Under the pieces are notes generated by a model. The model saw only the letters and a list, made by a program, of their open reading frames with translations, was not told the DNA's origin and ran no database searches. DNA of 64,000 nt from Paraphoma chrysanthemicola (Eukaryota; Ascomycota; Dothideomycetes; Pleosporales; Phaeosphaeriaceae), in NCBI GenBank assembly GCA_020744225.1, contig JAGMWG010000004.1, forward strand, positions 1,240,001 to 1,304,000, read 5' to 3'. The position numbers and the translations under genes are program-made. Shown piece by piece: positions 20,060-32,537 of the stretch (position 1 is its first letter; each line of letters opens with the position of its first letter).

Positions 20060-22018
20060 ATGGCTTCAAGTCCTCCCGAAGCGAACCCCCGAAGCAGCCT
20101 CGAGTTTGTCGAGAGCTCTGTGCTGGAAGCGCTTGTGCCAGCAAGCTCCGAGGTCAACATCGAGAGGGACCTCTCGGCATGGAATGGTACCATTGAAGAT
20201 GAGAGTGGTTCAATATTACCGTTCCTGGCACAAAGAAACGTGCTACTACTTGGTACGCATAGGATAACCTGACGGCTCAGACAAGTCTTCTTACTCATCC
20301 GCAGGCTAGATGAACTGCTCTCCGTCTTTGTTGTCTTCAGGACGCGACTACTGGAGGATGATACCTTGAAGTCATACCTTGCTAGATTAGTCGTCAACCT
20401 TGAAGTCTTCGCGTTCAGCACAGCGCCGCCACCGGAGGCGGAACCAAAAGCTGGTCCCACCAAGGAGCTCATCCACTCTTGTTCCATCCAAGAGACAGAC
20501 GAGCCAATTGTCGTGCGCCATGGTAAGGGGGACGATGCCTACAGCTTCGTCATCTGGACGGTAGAAGCAAAAATAGCCCGACCACAGGGCCGCTTCCACA
20601 AACCAGCCGTCTACTTTCAACCTACGGCATCATTCAAGCCAGCATCAACCCCGACCAAGACCGTCCCAGACGATGAATATCTCCCAAGTGGAATACCCAC
20701 AGCCCTGAACTTGCTACAGGCTTTTGACAATGATCCTGCGCTCGCCGGAGTACATCCTCGACTGTCAGCAATGCGAATCAATAGAATCGCACCCAGTGCC
20801 AATCCAGTCGTCAAGGAAATGGTCCGTCCCATCCGCACCGGCCAGCGTCCACTTTTCCGTATGCTTCCAGCTCTGACCTGGCGAGTCCGCTATGCCCGCG
20901 TTCAAACCAGCCTAAGCGATCTCTCCCTACTCACTGCTCTCGACCTCGATGTCACAACCTACCACAATTTTTCCGTCGTCCTTAACTCAGTCTCCGTCAC
21001 TCTCCATGGCGGCGCAGTCACTCCATTCGCAAATCCCCAAGACTTCACTACTGTCCACAAACCAGGCGACCAACTAACTTATCTATTCAAAATCCGGCCA
21101 GATATCACTACCGACGGCACCCCCTCTCTCGGCACCAAAGGTCACTACCTGACCATGCATGTCTCTGCGTCCGTCCAGCTCTCCGCATCCTGCACCCCCA
21201 CTATCGCAATCGAATGGAAAACTCCCGTTGACTTCACATCGGCCATCGAGCAATCCCCAACCATGCTCAAAGCCGCTCATCGTCTCAGCAACCCCGCAAC
21301 CCAAGCAGCCAAACCACCCAACCCCGATGCCCTACCTACGCACGACACGCAAGGCGACGAAGCCGCTGCTACAAATGCGATCAACATGACCCTTACCATC
21401 TCAGGCCCAGACAAGGTCGTAGTAGGAAAGGAGTTCACGTGGACTGTGTTCATTTCGAATCGTTCCAATAAAGCACGGAATCTAGCGATTCTAGTCGTGC
21501 CGAAACGCTCGCATCGATCTTCGTCACACTCGTCTTCGACGCATCCAGCTCGACCATCGACGTCAGGTAGCGCAACGACAAGAACACAACACCAACACAC
21601 GACCTCGTCTTCCTCATCTATTACAAAAGCTCTCCTTGCCCCCGCCGTCCTGGACGAGAATATCGTCTACGCTACGCAGAAATCCGCACGCATTGAGACT
21701 GCGGATTTGATTTGCTTGACGACGGACATCCGACTGGGACAATTGAGTCCAGGGAGCTGTTATACGGCGGATCTGCGGTTTGTGGCGTTGGTCGAGGGTG
21801 TGGTGGGCGTGGACGGGGTCAGGGTTGTGGACTTGGGAACGGGGGAGGGAGTGGATATTAGAGAGGTGCCGAGGGTGATTGCTGTCAATGAGGACGTTGG
21901 AAAGGGAGGGAAAGGGAAAGATGTACATGAAGAAGAAGAAGAGGATGAGAAGAAGGGTGCCGATGATGATGATGATGAAGAGGAAGACGAAGACGAAGAT
22001 GATGCCGAGGAAGAATAA
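20060..22018 (+). CDS. TRAPPII complex subunit Trs65-like
   Basis: Exons 20060-20252 and 20310-22018, 633 residues. The intron (GTACGC donor; acceptor GCTAG, because the earlier CAG would give an immediate TAG) restores RNVLLLDELLSVFVVFRTRLLEDD. The family signature SYLARLVVNLEVFAF and the Ig/beta-sandwich-like C-terminal half (LTISGPDKVVVGKEFTWTVF, then LGQLSPGSCYTADLRFVAL) match Trs65. TRAPPII acts as a Rab GEF in Golgi traffic, and in yeast Trs65 also affects cell-wall glucan. A Ser/Thr-rich loop lies around 21500-21620, and the protein ends in a long Glu/Asp tract. It is divergent from PRP40 with only 193 bp between start codons. Confidence 0.85.
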
Positions 22019-22786
22019 GGTGCTGCAGGTGAGGAGAGCGACCAGCGTCGAGGCTTGACTGCTGTTGCGAATGTGAGTGATAAAGTTGAGGCATGAAGTA
22101 ATAGTCATCTTGATTCACTTCAGCTCGAGTGGCGTGCCCCAACCACATCAATCCGTCCAGCATCACATCATAACCCAAAACCTTTCCACCACATATTCAT
22201 CACTTTCGCCCGAAGCACCTATACACCGCCGACCCCTCCCATCCTCCCCTCTTCTCCCCAACTCTTGATCACTCGGACCAAGCCGCCTCCCTATTATGCC
22301 TATAGGATTTGAAATCAAGAACGATCGAAGGTATAAAACAGTAAGAAGACACCTCCAATGTACCCAAAGCGTCCCCAGGCCAAGCATGAAGCCGGCTATC
22401 CTGAAACGCCTTAAAATGCAACATGTCCGCCCAGGACGAAGCAACGCCCTGCTGGGTATTTTGCCATGTCGCACTTATCCAAACTCCAATTGTTCGCCGT
22501 GGTGATATAATGATGTAGGTCTTGCAAGCGATAGCGATGTCTCAAGCATTGCGTCGTAGGCTAAAGCTTGTCCAATTGCCTCGACGCTTCGGTGGTGAGC
22601 GTTGTGGCTGCTAGGAAGGTCCCTGACTCCCTTGCGGCAGCAAATACTTCTTGTAGGCGTCTACTGAATGAGCAGTTTTACCATCGATGGATCCTTTTCT
22701 CGAGATCTCCCTGTGGTAGCGCGCTGGGGTCATGTTCGCCACGCCCGGTTTCAAGCTGAAGTTATTCCTCATCTGAGGTGCTTGCT
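22019..22786. other. Intergenic between convergent Trs65 and arrestin-like genes
   Basis: 3' flanks of two convergent genes. Open frames on both strands lack domains and overlap one another. Nothing supported. Confidence 0.5.
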
Positions 22787-24155
22787 TCATTCGATCAGCG
22801 GCTTCCTCACACCGCCTACAATAGCGATACCAAGCGATCGCAGACCTTCTGGGTCGTTTGATCGAACGATCAAGCTGGCTGGAAGCATTGGATTGTCCGG
22901 CGTGACATGTGCAGCATCCTTGGCCGCCTGCTCGATGGCCTCCATCTCTTCTTTGCAACCAGCATGATCGAATGGACATACGACGATGGGTTGACGAAGT
23001 AGAATGTCTTTTGCTGACGACATTTGCGCCTGACAAGCTGTTAGCCTCATATATTCATCGCCCGTGAAGAGATTACCTTAACAGTGAGATAGTACTCGAT
23101 CTTATACAGCGTGCCAGTTGTTGTGAAGCCGTTGACCGCGTACATGGGAAACTCCTTCTTGCCCCGAGGTATTATACCATCGTGGTCGCGGACGTCTTTC
23201 GCAGGAAATACCAAGCCGAGATTGGTGAAGTAGCCTGCTTCTGGCATTTTGACGCCTACTCTCTGCGTCGTTGTTGCTAATGTCTTGACCTTCCGGGTTG
23301 GTTCATCGCCTTCATGGTTAAAAATAATCTCTTCGTCTATGCCGACGGTGATCTTCGATATGGTGACTCGCTTCGCCTTGCTGAGCCAGTCCGGATTCGG
23401 GCTGAGTTTTATGTATACCGAGACAGGGTCTAGTGGACCATAGCTCCAACGCGGTAGACTTATTCCAAGGGTGACCAGATGGTCCGTTACTCGCTCAGCG
23501 CTCTCAGGCCGATTGTACATGCCGAATGTTGACAGCGTGTCGTAACGTTGTATTGGCACAGCAAACGGGTACTTCTTCTGCTCCTGCGGGCCCTGCTGAA
23601 CCGTCACGACCAGTTCGTAGAATGTCTCAGCCGTACGACTCGGCAGCTGCAGGCTTGCTGGCGGAACCCTCCTAGCGACTTCCTCACCTCCACGGCCATA
23701 CGGTATGAAAATGACAAAGGGCAGGTCCATGCACAGTATGCTCTCGTGCTCTCTTCCGGCCTGACATCGGTACAGCAGCATCTCCTTGCCCACGATGTCG
23801 GTGATTTCCTTTCGCGGGGCTGCCAAGTGCTTCTTCGTGACCGAGTCGGCGGAGGGATGTATGGTCTCGCGGCGGTGCAGCGCGATGGTAACGAGTGAGA
23901 CATTGACGGGGGCAGATACCCCCAGCAGCGGCCGTATCTCGACTTTGCCTTCTATCCGCGGCTGTTGCGCCATGTCAGCATGTGCCAAGCACGAAGGTGG
24001 TGAAGGGCGCTTTGAAGCCACCCATACATGTGCCATGCGCAAGTCGCTCAATGACGGGCGCAAAGCATGGGACGTACCAGAGTCGCTGATATGCCCGGGT
24101 AGCCGACCAGGAAATTACTGTTTGGCGGTCCCGAGACGCGCACAAAGGCCGACAT
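22787..24155 (-). CDS. Arrestin-like protein
   Basis: Three exons (24078-24155, 23077-23961, 22787-23029), 401 residues. Exon 1 encodes MSAFVRVSGPPNSNFLVGYP and is joined across a 116-bp GTACGT intron to PRIEGKVEIRP, the first strands of an arrestin N domain. Later segments fit the beta-sandwich (VTKKHLAAPRKEITD, DLPFVIFIPYG, YELVVTVQQG, a GTLYKIEYYLTVK strand before intron 2). The last exon is helical with an acidic/His-Cys segment. Fungal arrestin-like proteins often adapt Rsp5-type ubiquitin ligases to plasma-membrane transporters; I see no clear PPxY motif, so the role is uncertain. Confidence 0.78.
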
Positions 24156-24873
24156 GGTGGTGTCTTATGGTGACTTATGGTGACGAGCTCGTCGGCGCAG
24201 GCCTCGAACAGCAGTCGGCGCTGCATGGACGTCGACGTCCCCAGGCTTCCTCTTTCGCGGGAGCGTCCCCCAGGACTGTGGTGTGGCGCGCCGGACAGCT
24301 GGACGGTTGCTGTGTTGTGCTGAGCCCGGCGTAGCCTTCCGGCTGCGGGAGGGTGTGGGGTGGAGATGCAGGCGTACGAATGCTGGAACTGGCGGGGACG
24401 GCGGCGGTAGCGAGCCGGTCGCGCAACGGCGGTGCAGACGGTGCAGACGTTGCAGACGGTGCAGCGAGCGGGACGGGCGCGGTCGTATTGTGGTCGAGTG
24501 AATGCACGGCCAAGTATGATGTCGAGGCCCGCCTGGGGTCGCGTAGGGCTGCGCGGCGGGAGCTTAGTCGACTGCGGGCGCCTTGTTGGCGATGGTACCT
24601 CGATCGAGGCCGTGGCGATGTGTGGAGATGGCAGCGGGGAAGAATGGCGGAATCAGCGAGCGCAGCGCAGGCCTGGCGGTGCGAGCGGACGGGCGAGCAA
24701 TCGCAGTATGAGGTAAGGTGACGATGCGGACGAGCTGGCCGTGTCGCGATTCATTGGCAGCTGTCGCTGTGGGGGCTGCGTCCGGTAGCTGAGCACTCCG
24801 CCCGTCTCTCGCACCGTTTCCTCACATCTCCCAGCCGCGAATCTGAGCATGCGCACCCGACGAGGCCGAGAAA
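24156..24873. other. Divergent promoter region, arrestin-like / cyclophilin
   Basis: GC-rich upstream region of two divergent genes. It contains a 9-bp tandem repeat. Open frames here are compositional. Confidence 0.5.
24432..24467. repeat. 9-bp tandem repeat (GTGCAGACG-like), 4 units
   Basis: Two perfect GTGCAGACG units, one TTGCAGACG and one GTGCAGCGA in a row, in the divergent promoter of the arrestin-like and cyclophilin genes. Could be a cluster of regulator sites or neutral. Confidence 0.75.
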
Positions 24874-25585
24874 ATGTCCGTTACTGTGAGTCCGCCTGGT
24901 TTGCTTTTCCCTTCACGAGCCCATGCTGGAAATGCTGCGAGGATGCCCTGTCTGGAATCCCGAGCTGTCAAATCCCGACTGCACCGCGGGCATGCAAATC
25001 CACGTCTTCATAAGCCTCGCATATGAGCGCGCATGCTTTCTTGGCCCCTGGAACATCTCACCATGCCTACATCAGCCCCCGTACTGACTAATCTGCCAGC
25101 TGCACACCTCGCGCGGTGACATCAAACTCGAAATCTTCTGCGAAACCGTCCCCAAGACGGCCGAGAACTTCCTCGCGCTGTGCGCCTCGGGCTTCTACAA
25201 TGGCAGTCCTTTCCACCGGCTGATACCAAACTTCATGGTGCAGGCCGGCAGCCCAGCATCAGATCCCAAGTCCAAGGCGTCAACCTCCATTTACGACACC
25301 CCGAACCAGCTCTTCGAGGACGAGATTCGCCCCGCGCTAAGACACAACGCCCGTGGCATCGTCAGCATGGCAAACAAGGGCCCGAACAGCAACGGAAGTC
25401 AGTTCTTCATCACGTTTGCGCCCGCGCCGCACCTTGACGGCAAGAACACGGTGTTTGGCAAGGTCTTGGAGGGCGACGACGTGCTGGACGACATTGAAAA
25501 GATTGCGGTTGACAAGAAGTCGAGACCACAGGAGCGGGTGGAAATCAAGAAAGTGGCGATACACGCGAATCCATTAGCCGGATGA
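24874..25585 (+). CDS. Cyclophilin, PPIL3/Cyp10-type peptidyl-prolyl isomerase
   Basis: Exon 1 is only MSVT (24874-24885), then a 214-bp intron (GTGAGT ... CTGCCAG), then 25100-25585; 165 residues in total. The single-domain cyclophilin fold is complete: TSRGDIKLEIF, FYNGSPFHRLIPNFMVQAG (catalytic FHR), GIVSMANKGPNSNGSQFFIT and HLDGKNTVFGKV. The usual cyclosporin-contact Trp is His here (APHLDGKN), as is common in spliceosomal PPIL-type cyclophilins. Accelerates proline isomerisation; PPIL3 homologues associate with the spliceosome (family knowledge). Confidence 0.93.
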
Positions 25586-25766
25586 GTCTTCTCTTGAGAG
25601 AAAGTTGTAGCACGGGAAAAGACAAACATTTGGACACTGGCGGCCCACAGGACGACTCAAAGATTCACGAACAGAAGTGCTTCATGTGGCTGGCGAAGCC
25701 TGGATATCTACGATTGCCCCGGCCCAATGCAAGAAGGAATGAAATCTACGTCTGTACAACATCGAC

Positions 25767-27403
25767 CTATGCGCCATTCGCGGCAGCATGCCCTTCCTCG
25801 TAGCCTTCTGTCTTCATGTCGTTCAACCCTAGCGACTCCTTCTCCTCCTCGGTCCGCTCGTAGTCTTCGAGCTTGATCTGAGGATCTGGCTCCGGCGCGG
25901 TGAAGCTTTGAACGTAGCTGCTGGCAAGAGGGTCCTCCAGAATGATGGTGAACTTGACTTCACCGTTGATAGCTGAAGTGAGCTTGTCAAAGAAGCCGCT
26001 CCATTTATCTTTGGCTGCCGAGTCCATTGAGTCGCCTGCATCTCCGGTATCGAATATGGAGGATTTGAGGTCATCGCGAACCTGGGTCAGAATACCTTCG
26101 ACCGTGGTGAATCTCCCTCCCAGTGTCCCTGGCTCGACGCTGAGGTTGAGCTCCGGACATGACATAGCGCAAGATTCGGCCTTGAGAATATCACGCGAAA
26201 GGTCTTCCTTCGTATTGACCGAGACTGTAATGCGACGGCCTTGTTCTGGTACTTCGCCTCCTGTCTTGACCTCGTTGCTCCGGTCTAGGAGAGATTAGCA
26301 ATGGAAATGAACGTTCAAACGCAAGTGACGTACATCCGCAGTGATCGCATACGGTGCTCATGAGCACGACTTGTTTGAAGTGTGGAATGTTAACCATCTT
26401 CATGTTTGTGGTGCATGTCTTGGTGCATCCTGGGCAAGTAGCAGGGAACGAGTAGACTTGGTTTTCGACAATGTCCTCCTCGTCAACATTGTTGACCATC
26501 GAGCCAGAAGGCATCTCGGGATACATCTGAGAAGCGTGGTACTCGGGACGGATATCCGTAGCCGGTGCATCGCCGCTTGTGTCACCCAGGCCAAGTGCTT
26601 CATTCTGTGCGGGCGTTCGTGCGTACTCGTGACGAGAATACTTTCCTGCCGAGAGCTCGCTAGGTGGTTCGATCGACGAGTTTCCAGCGGGGTCATCTAT
26701 AGTCAGCTTGAAGGGCAGCTTTTGGCCGCTCGCCATCTGCTTGATTGTCTCGATGACTCCTTGTATCTTTTCGTAAATCTCTGGCATGACTTCTTTCCTC
26801 TCGTCCTGCTTCTGCTCTAAATCTTGGGCGACCATAGACAGAATGCCTTCCACGTTCGACAGCTGGCCGCGACCAGGTGGGATCTCCAAGTCGATGTCTT
26901 CGATGCGGAATATTGCAGTATCACTCTTGACAATCTGACTGCTCAGGTCTTCGGCCTTGTCGATCCTCAGGCTGAACTTAGCTCCACGTTGTTGAATCTC
27001 GCCGGCGGGCTGGACTTCGGTATTCTTGAAATGACAGTGCGGACATTCGAAGGACATGATGACGATTTCGCGGAAAAAGGGAATCTTGGTGAGGAGTAAT
27101 CGAGTTGTACCCTGACAACATTAGCGGAATTTTGCATTCTTCTTACAGGCGACTTACATCCTCGTGGCAGTTCATGCACAAGCTCTCGATCACGTCCACG
27201 ACTTTAGTGCCATCCTCGTCTGCTTCTTGTGCACTCGCTTCAGCGACCTTGCGGCCCATGTCCTCGAAAAGATCTTGCGCGAGACTTTTGTGCTCAGCCA
27301 TGTTGTTGATTGTCGATGGTGAAAGCTTGGGTTGGAGAAAGAGCGCCTCTAGTTGCGTCTTCAAGGCGTGGCGCGGTGGTGAGAGTGAGGTCATACTGGA
27401 CAT
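25767..27403 (-). CDS. ZPR1: Zinc-finger protein Zpr1
   Basis: Three exons (27158-27403, 26334-27111, 25767-26284), 513 residues. Two copies of the ZPR1 zinc finger plus domain are present: SLCMNC ... FECPHCHFKNTEV (Cys76, 79, 105, 108) and TCPGCTKTC ... CDHCGYRSNEV, the latter split by the second intron (GTACGT donor, TAC codon formed at the join). Each is followed by the paired beta-rich domain (GRGQLSNVEGIL and GGRFTTVEGILTQV). Zpr1 binds and helps fold eEF1A and links growth signalling to the nucleus. Translation may start at the first ATG (27403) or at the second (27301, MAEHKSLAQDLFED), which matches the usual N-terminus better. Confidence 0.94.
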
Positions 27404-27518
27404 TTTTTTTCTTGCCCCGCCTGCCCCGCGTTCGCGTTCGTTAAGCTTCTGGCGTGTTCCTTGCAGCAGCTTAGACCCTGCGGCAGCGGCACCTCAGCCC
27501 TACAGCACTCGCGTGGTC

Positions 27519-28085
27519 TCACATCGCAAAATCCATCAGATCAAAGCCTTGACTTGAGTTCTGCGTCTTGTTCTTCTCCAGCATTGCTTGAAGACCGCCC
27601 TTCCGAGCCTTTTGTCTCTGCTTGCTGCTTGCATTGGCTGTCTTGGGCAATTTTGAGTCCTCTACTACTGGCTTGATACGGGTTACCAAAGTCGTTGCAG
27701 AGGCCTTTTGCTGTCCCCTTAGCTTGCGTCGTGGCTGCGGTTGCAGGTTCTGTTCAGTCTTCCGGTGGCATCTTAGGCACTCGGAGACTACGTTTGTCTT
27801 TGCAGCAGCCGTATCTTTGGCGGCCTTTTTCTTCTGGTCCTTGCCTTGAGTCTCGCTTGAGATTCTGGAAGACCAACCGGGGATCAACAGGCTGCCACAA
27901 GCGCCGCATGTTCCGCGGCGGAGTGCTTCGCGTTCCTTAACGGAAATATCGACATTGGCATTCTCGATAAACGTGAGTCTGGCTGATCCGATGAAAGCAG
28001 AAGCAGATGGTGAAGAGACTGCGAGTAAATGTGCTGCTTCGTGAAGGAATCCGGATCTAAGCGCAATGGGCTCTATCGATGCCAT
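27519..28085 (-). CDS. RNase P/MRP subunit, Rpr2/Rpp21/Snm1 family
   Basis: Single exon, 188 residues. An N-terminal helical segment (LRSGFLHEAAHLLAVSS) precedes a zinc ribbon with CGACG and CLRCH pairs, the arrangement of the Rpr2/Rpp21/Snm1 family. Basic segments (KKKAAKDTAAAK; PRRKLRGQQK; KQRQKARKGG) suit RNA binding. It is a protein subunit of RNase P or RNase MRP, which mature tRNA 5' ends and rRNA. It starts 275 bp from the divergent DBR1 gene. Whether it is the Rpr2 or the Snm1 orthologue cannot be settled here. Confidence 0.85.
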   Translation of the reverse strand: MASIEPIALRSGFLHEAAHLLAVSSPSASAFIGSARLTFIENANVDISVKEREALRRGTCGACGSLLIPGWSSRISSETQGKDQKKKAAKDTAAAKTNVVSECLRCHRKTEQNLQPQPRRKLRGQQKASATTLVTRIKPVVEDSKLPKTANASSKQRQKARKGGLQAMLEKNKTQNSSQGFDLMDFAM

Positions 28086-28360
28086 GGTGATTGTGAGAAG
28101 TTCTAGTGCAGGTGTTCAGGTCCTGTCTTGCCAATATGCCAATCAGAAATCTGAGCTGCAGGAACGAACTCTCCACGCGCCGACTCGCCGACGCTAGCGT
28201 CCATACTTTCCTACAACGCCTGCGCAAAGCTATCACTACTGACGACTGCATCCGCTGTCAGCTTGCTCCAAGATCAGGCTGGAATGGTCGCGCTGCATTA
28301 ATTCGATTGCTCACAACTAACATCACAGCACTAATACACAACGTCGAACAGCGCCCGAGC
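28086..28360. promoter_or_regulatory. Bidirectional promoter, RNase P subunit / DBR1
   Basis: 275 bp separate the start codons of two divergent RNA-processing genes, so the sequence must carry both promoters and leaders. No specific motif is claimed. Confidence 0.6.
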
Positions 28361-30070
28361 ATGTCGTCGCCCGTACTGCTCTCTGAGTATGGCCTACGCA
28401 TTGCCGTCGAGGGCTGCGGCCATGGAGTACTACACGAAATATATGCCTCGGTCGCGAAGTCATGCGAACTCAAAGGATGGCCAGACGTGGATCTTCTGAT
28501 CATTGGCGGTGACTTTCAGGTTCGTACATGTAGCAGTACAGTAGGCGCAACACTGACTTGTTAGGCTGTTCGCAACGCCATGGACTTGAAGGCTGTGTCT
28601 ATGCCCACGAAGTACTATGCGATGCACGACTTCCACGAGTACTACTCAGGTGTCCGAGCTGCCCCGTACCTGACGATATTCATTGGTGGGAATCACGAGG
28701 CGAGCAACTACATGTGGGAGTTGTACTACGGCGGATGGGCAGCACCAAGAATATACTACATGGGCGCGGCAAATGTGGTGCGACTGGGTCCATTGCGCAT
28801 TGCTGGTCTCTCAGGCATCTGGAAAGGATATAATTACAAGAAGCCACACTACGAACGTCTTCCTTACAATGGCGACGACGTGAGAAGCATATACCACGTC
28901 CGAGAGCTAGATGTTCGGAAACTGCTACAGATTCGGTCGCAGGTCGACATTGGGCTGAGCCACGACTGGCCACGCAGCATGGAGTGGAAAGGTGACCACA
29001 AACAGCTTTTCAGGTGGAAACCACATTTTGAACAGGAGGCCAAAGATGGCACCTTGGGAAGCGTGGCAGCTACCACAGTCTTGGAGCGCCTGCGTCCACC
29101 CCACTGGTTCAGTGCCCATATGCATGCTAAATTTGCTGGCTTATGGCAGCATGAGGACGAACTAGCCAAAGCAGAAAAAGCCGATACAACCACCAACGGA
29201 TCGCTACCTACCAAGAACTCAGAAGAGATCGACTTGGACATGCCTGATGATGAACTTGTTGCGCCACAAAAGAACGACGCTGAGATTGACCTGGACCTCG
29301 ACATGGACGACGAAGAGCCATCAACAGTTCCGGTTGCACCTCTCAAAAACATCGCAGCCCCGAGTACGTCTGAGGTCGCTCAAGATCTCCGAGATTTGCT
29401 CCCAGCATCATTTGCGCCTCATAAACACGAACCCATACCTACACTACCGTTTCCAGAGCACATAACCAACAAAACGACGAGGTTCCTTGCCCTCGACAAA
29501 TGCTTACCCAAGCGAAGCTTCTTACAATTAATCGAAGTTACTCCACATTCACGCGCTCAATTTGAGCGACCGCTGCAGTTAGCGTACGACCAGGAGTGGC
29601 TTGCAATCACCCGTGTGTTCGCTGGCGACTTGCAGATTGGCGACCTAGATGCGCGTGTGCCTTCTGACAAGGGCGATGCGCATTACAGGCCGCTGATAGA
29701 GAAGGAGATGGCTTGGGTAGAAGAGCACGTTGTCAAGCCTGGAAAGATGGTTATTCCCGAGGATTTTGCTGAGACGGCGCCAGTGTTCAATCCGTCGTTA
29801 GGCATCCACGTTCAACAGCTCCCAGAGGAGTATAGTAATCCGCACACGCAGACTTTCTGCGATTTGCTGCAAATTACGAACGTGTTTCACGCATCCGAAG
29901 AGGAGAGAGCGCAATTACAGCAAAACGGTCCTAGGGCGGAACAACAACGGTCTAACCGCGGCGGGGGCGGGGGTCGCGGAGGCTTTAGAGGAGGGGGTCG
30001 TGGTGGAGGTCGTGGCAGAGGCTATGGCGGCCCCAGAGGACGGGGCGGTCGTGGTCGAGGAGGATGGTGA
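28361..30070 (+). CDS. DBR1: RNA lariat debranching enzyme Dbr1
   Basis: Exons 28361-28519 and 28565-30070 (45-bp intron starting GTTCGT), 554 residues. Metallophosphoesterase motifs appear in order: VEGCGHGVLHEIY, DLLIIGGDFQAVRNAMD, FIGGNHEASNYM, GLSHDWPRSMEW and WFSAHMHAKFAG. The DBR1 C-terminal domain follows (FLALDKCLPKRSFLQ). It hydrolyses the 2'-5' bond of excised intron lariats in the nucleus. The middle has an acidic insert (EIDLDLDMDDEE) and the C-terminus is a Gly/Arg RGG-like tail of about 40 residues, suggesting RNA contact beyond the catalytic core. Confidence 0.96.
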
Positions 30071-31665
30071 CAAGGCTGTGCGATATTTCGCGACCCGCAT
30101 AAGTTCACGATTACGCGCATATTCACGACTTCATCTCAGATGACCACAAGCCCATCAAGGGCACGAAGCCTACGCGGCTCGTGCTCGGTACGCGGAGGAC
30201 ACCATGCATAATTAGGCATCGTGGGCTCTTTGACATGACGGATGGCGCAAACTAACAATGTTAGCCGTTAAGGTTGATGGATCCAGGCGCCGGACGTTGG
30301 TGGAGCCCATGCGCGATGATGTCGCGGGCCCTGACTCAAAATTAACATTTGCAAGACACGGCACAGGTGCCCTTCGTCGGTGTTCCAGAGCGTTTGTGAT
30401 CCGAATAGCGGACTGGCAAGAATAACCGTAGCAGATAATATTGGTCCGGCTTGAGAATGTTCAGCCAAGCACCAAGAATTGGACAGAGGCTGTGAAATTG
30501 CGGCGGCTGCTCCTCCTACGTCATTGCACGTGAGACCACGAAAACGCCCTCGTGTAGAGCCGGCCAGCTGCAGCACTGCGAGTATGCAGACGAAAACAAC
30601 GTGGGCAAGGAGGGCATTCGAATCTTTGAACATCAGAGGTGAAGATCAGAGGTATCAGATCTGGATAAAGACAGTCCCCAGATGCTAGCGGCGTGGTTGT
30701 GGTGCGCATCGCGACGATCTCATGCAGCATCCTTTCTGAGTTTATTGCCTGCCTACGCCGGCGCTGTGGCAAATGGGCTTGCGCGTTGCTTCCTTAGGAC
30801 GACACTGCATGCTGGTACGCCGGCTGTTGTCGGTCAGTCGGCGTGACTTGGCTTGATTTTCTCGAAACGAAAGATGCAGCCTAGGAGGCGAAAAGCATTC
30901 GTTGACAGCGATTTCATGGGCAAGACAACGCACTTCGGCCGCGAACATCCATGTTCGTACGTCTTGTCGATGTGCGTCTGTCGTCGTGCTATATTCGGAT
31001 CGAATCGTCCAGTCCGCAACTCAGTCCGCGACTGTGTGGCACCGGACCACAGTCACCAGACAACCACGCAAATTCGGCCGTGGTGTACGCGGTTGCATCC
31101 GCAGTGTTGTGTATGTCAGCATGCCGCGGCTCGACACGCGAGCGCGACGGACTGAAGTGGCTCCACCATCGTCATCCCTGGCATTAGCGGACACCCGTCA
31201 GGCGTCGAGACTGTGCGATCGGCGGTTCGGGTGGACCCTGGATTCCATGGTCCCCTGCCGCCGCGAAGTGTGGGCGCTGGCGTTGGCCATGTGCGCGGAC
31301 TGAATTTAGATGCGAGGGGTACGCGGACGCTGGGCTTAAAGGTCTGCGTTCCTGCTCCTAGGCGCCATTTTTGATTCGAAGTTGAACACCGACTATCGCT
31401 ATCAAAACACCAGCAACTTTCGTTGAGAGTCTTGTGTCTTCTGGGCCTTGCCATCGCTACACGAGTACCTGGTACTATTATTATACCAAGTCTGGAACAT
31501 CCAAATCTGGACCTGAACAACATTGACTTTTTGCCCCGGAGATAAATCTACTCGTTGATCATAAAACCAACCCGCGTCCTTACATTTCCGACAATTTATA
31601 TAGTCCAAGGTCCACTCTTGATCTACCAAGCGACACAGATCCACCATCCATCTATCACCACAGCA
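30071..31665. other. Long intergenic region
   Basis: About 1.6 kb with no gene I can support. Overlapping short frames on both strands show no domain or splice logic. The last ~300 bp before 31666 are pyrimidine rich and look like the leader and promoter of the small gene downstream. Confidence 0.5.
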
Positions 31666-31920
31666 ATGGCATCCCGATTTGTCGAGAACCTCGAAGAGGT
31701 CCCGATCACCCACCCTCACCTCAACGTCTCCCTCGACGACATTCTCGCCGAGGAGAGTCGCAAACGGTCAACCTCGTCATCTTCAGACGGGTCACAAACT
31801 GCCCGTTCGGGAAGCGACTCAACTCCAAGCCCCACGTCTCCTACCAGTGAAAGCAAGATGAACGCTATTCGACGGAGAGCTTTCACGCTTGGCAGCAAGA
31901 AGGGACGCCGCGAATCGTAG
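31666..31920 (+). CDS. Small Ser-rich hypothetical protein (84 aa)
   Basis: Intronless 84-codon frame beginning MASRFVENLEEVPITHPHLN after a long pyrimidine-rich leader with CACCACAGCA before the ATG. The middle is Ser/Thr/Pro rich, and the C-terminus is basic (NAIRRRAFTLGSKKGRRES), with SP/TP sites that look phosphorylatable. I recognise no family. Codon use and a clean start make it more credible than neighbouring small frames, but expression is unproven. Confidence 0.55.
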   Translation: MASRFVENLEEVPITHPHLNVSLDDILAEESRKRSTSSSSDGSQTARSGSDSTPSPTSPTSESKMNAIRRRAFTLGSKKGRRES

Positions 31921-32537
31921 CTGAAGCAAAAGTGAGCTACGAGAGCGAGCATCGACGCATCTCCCATGCAGTTGATCGAACCTTTCATCATCACCATCAC
32001 CACCACCATTATCCTGAAGCCTCGACCAAGTGTTGGAAGAGCATTGAAGCTTGCACAGAGCAGCTTCAAGCAGAGAGCACGTCATGATTACGTATCTCCT
32101 CAGGCGTTAAACATTCCGCCAATCCTGTATGCGCAATCCCTTACATGAGGCCGAGAGGAGGGACGAGTCAAACAAAACATCAAAGAGAAATGTTTCGAGT
32201 CACGTGGTATACGGACTACGGGCGGATGAGGCGAGGTCCTATTGTAGGCTTCGGACAAGAGTACGACAAGGAGAGTAGAGCGCGCACCAGTGATTGGGAG
32301 TAAAAGTGCACCAAAAGTATGATATATCATAATCCAACTTCGTCCACATCATGCATCTGTCCACGTTATTGCTGGTTACTTTCAGACATCAGTGTTCGAT
32401 TCTGGGCTTGCGTCGTTCATCTCGTCACACCCTCCTGCTTGGTCGGGTGATCTACCATGGTACCTACTTCACACACTTACACATGGCACAACTACCATAC
32501 TCGCACTCACCTCACCTCGATCCTCCACTGCGCAATC
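31921..32537. other. Intergenic, contains CAC/CAT microsatellite
   Basis: 3' flank of the small Ser-rich gene and promoter of the amidohydrolase-like gene. No further gene. Confidence 0.5.
31986..32009. repeat. CAY trinucleotide repeat
   Basis: Eight consecutive CAT/CAC triplets just 3' of the small gene's stop codon; a microsatellite. Confidence 0.8.

Noticed and set aside
20387..20838. Minus-strand open frames inside the Trs65 gene
   Set aside because: They mirror a well-supported gene and show no family features.
24432..24467. 9-bp tandem repeat considered as a CRISPR-like or satellite array
   Set aside because: Only four short adjacent units without spacers; simple tandem duplication.
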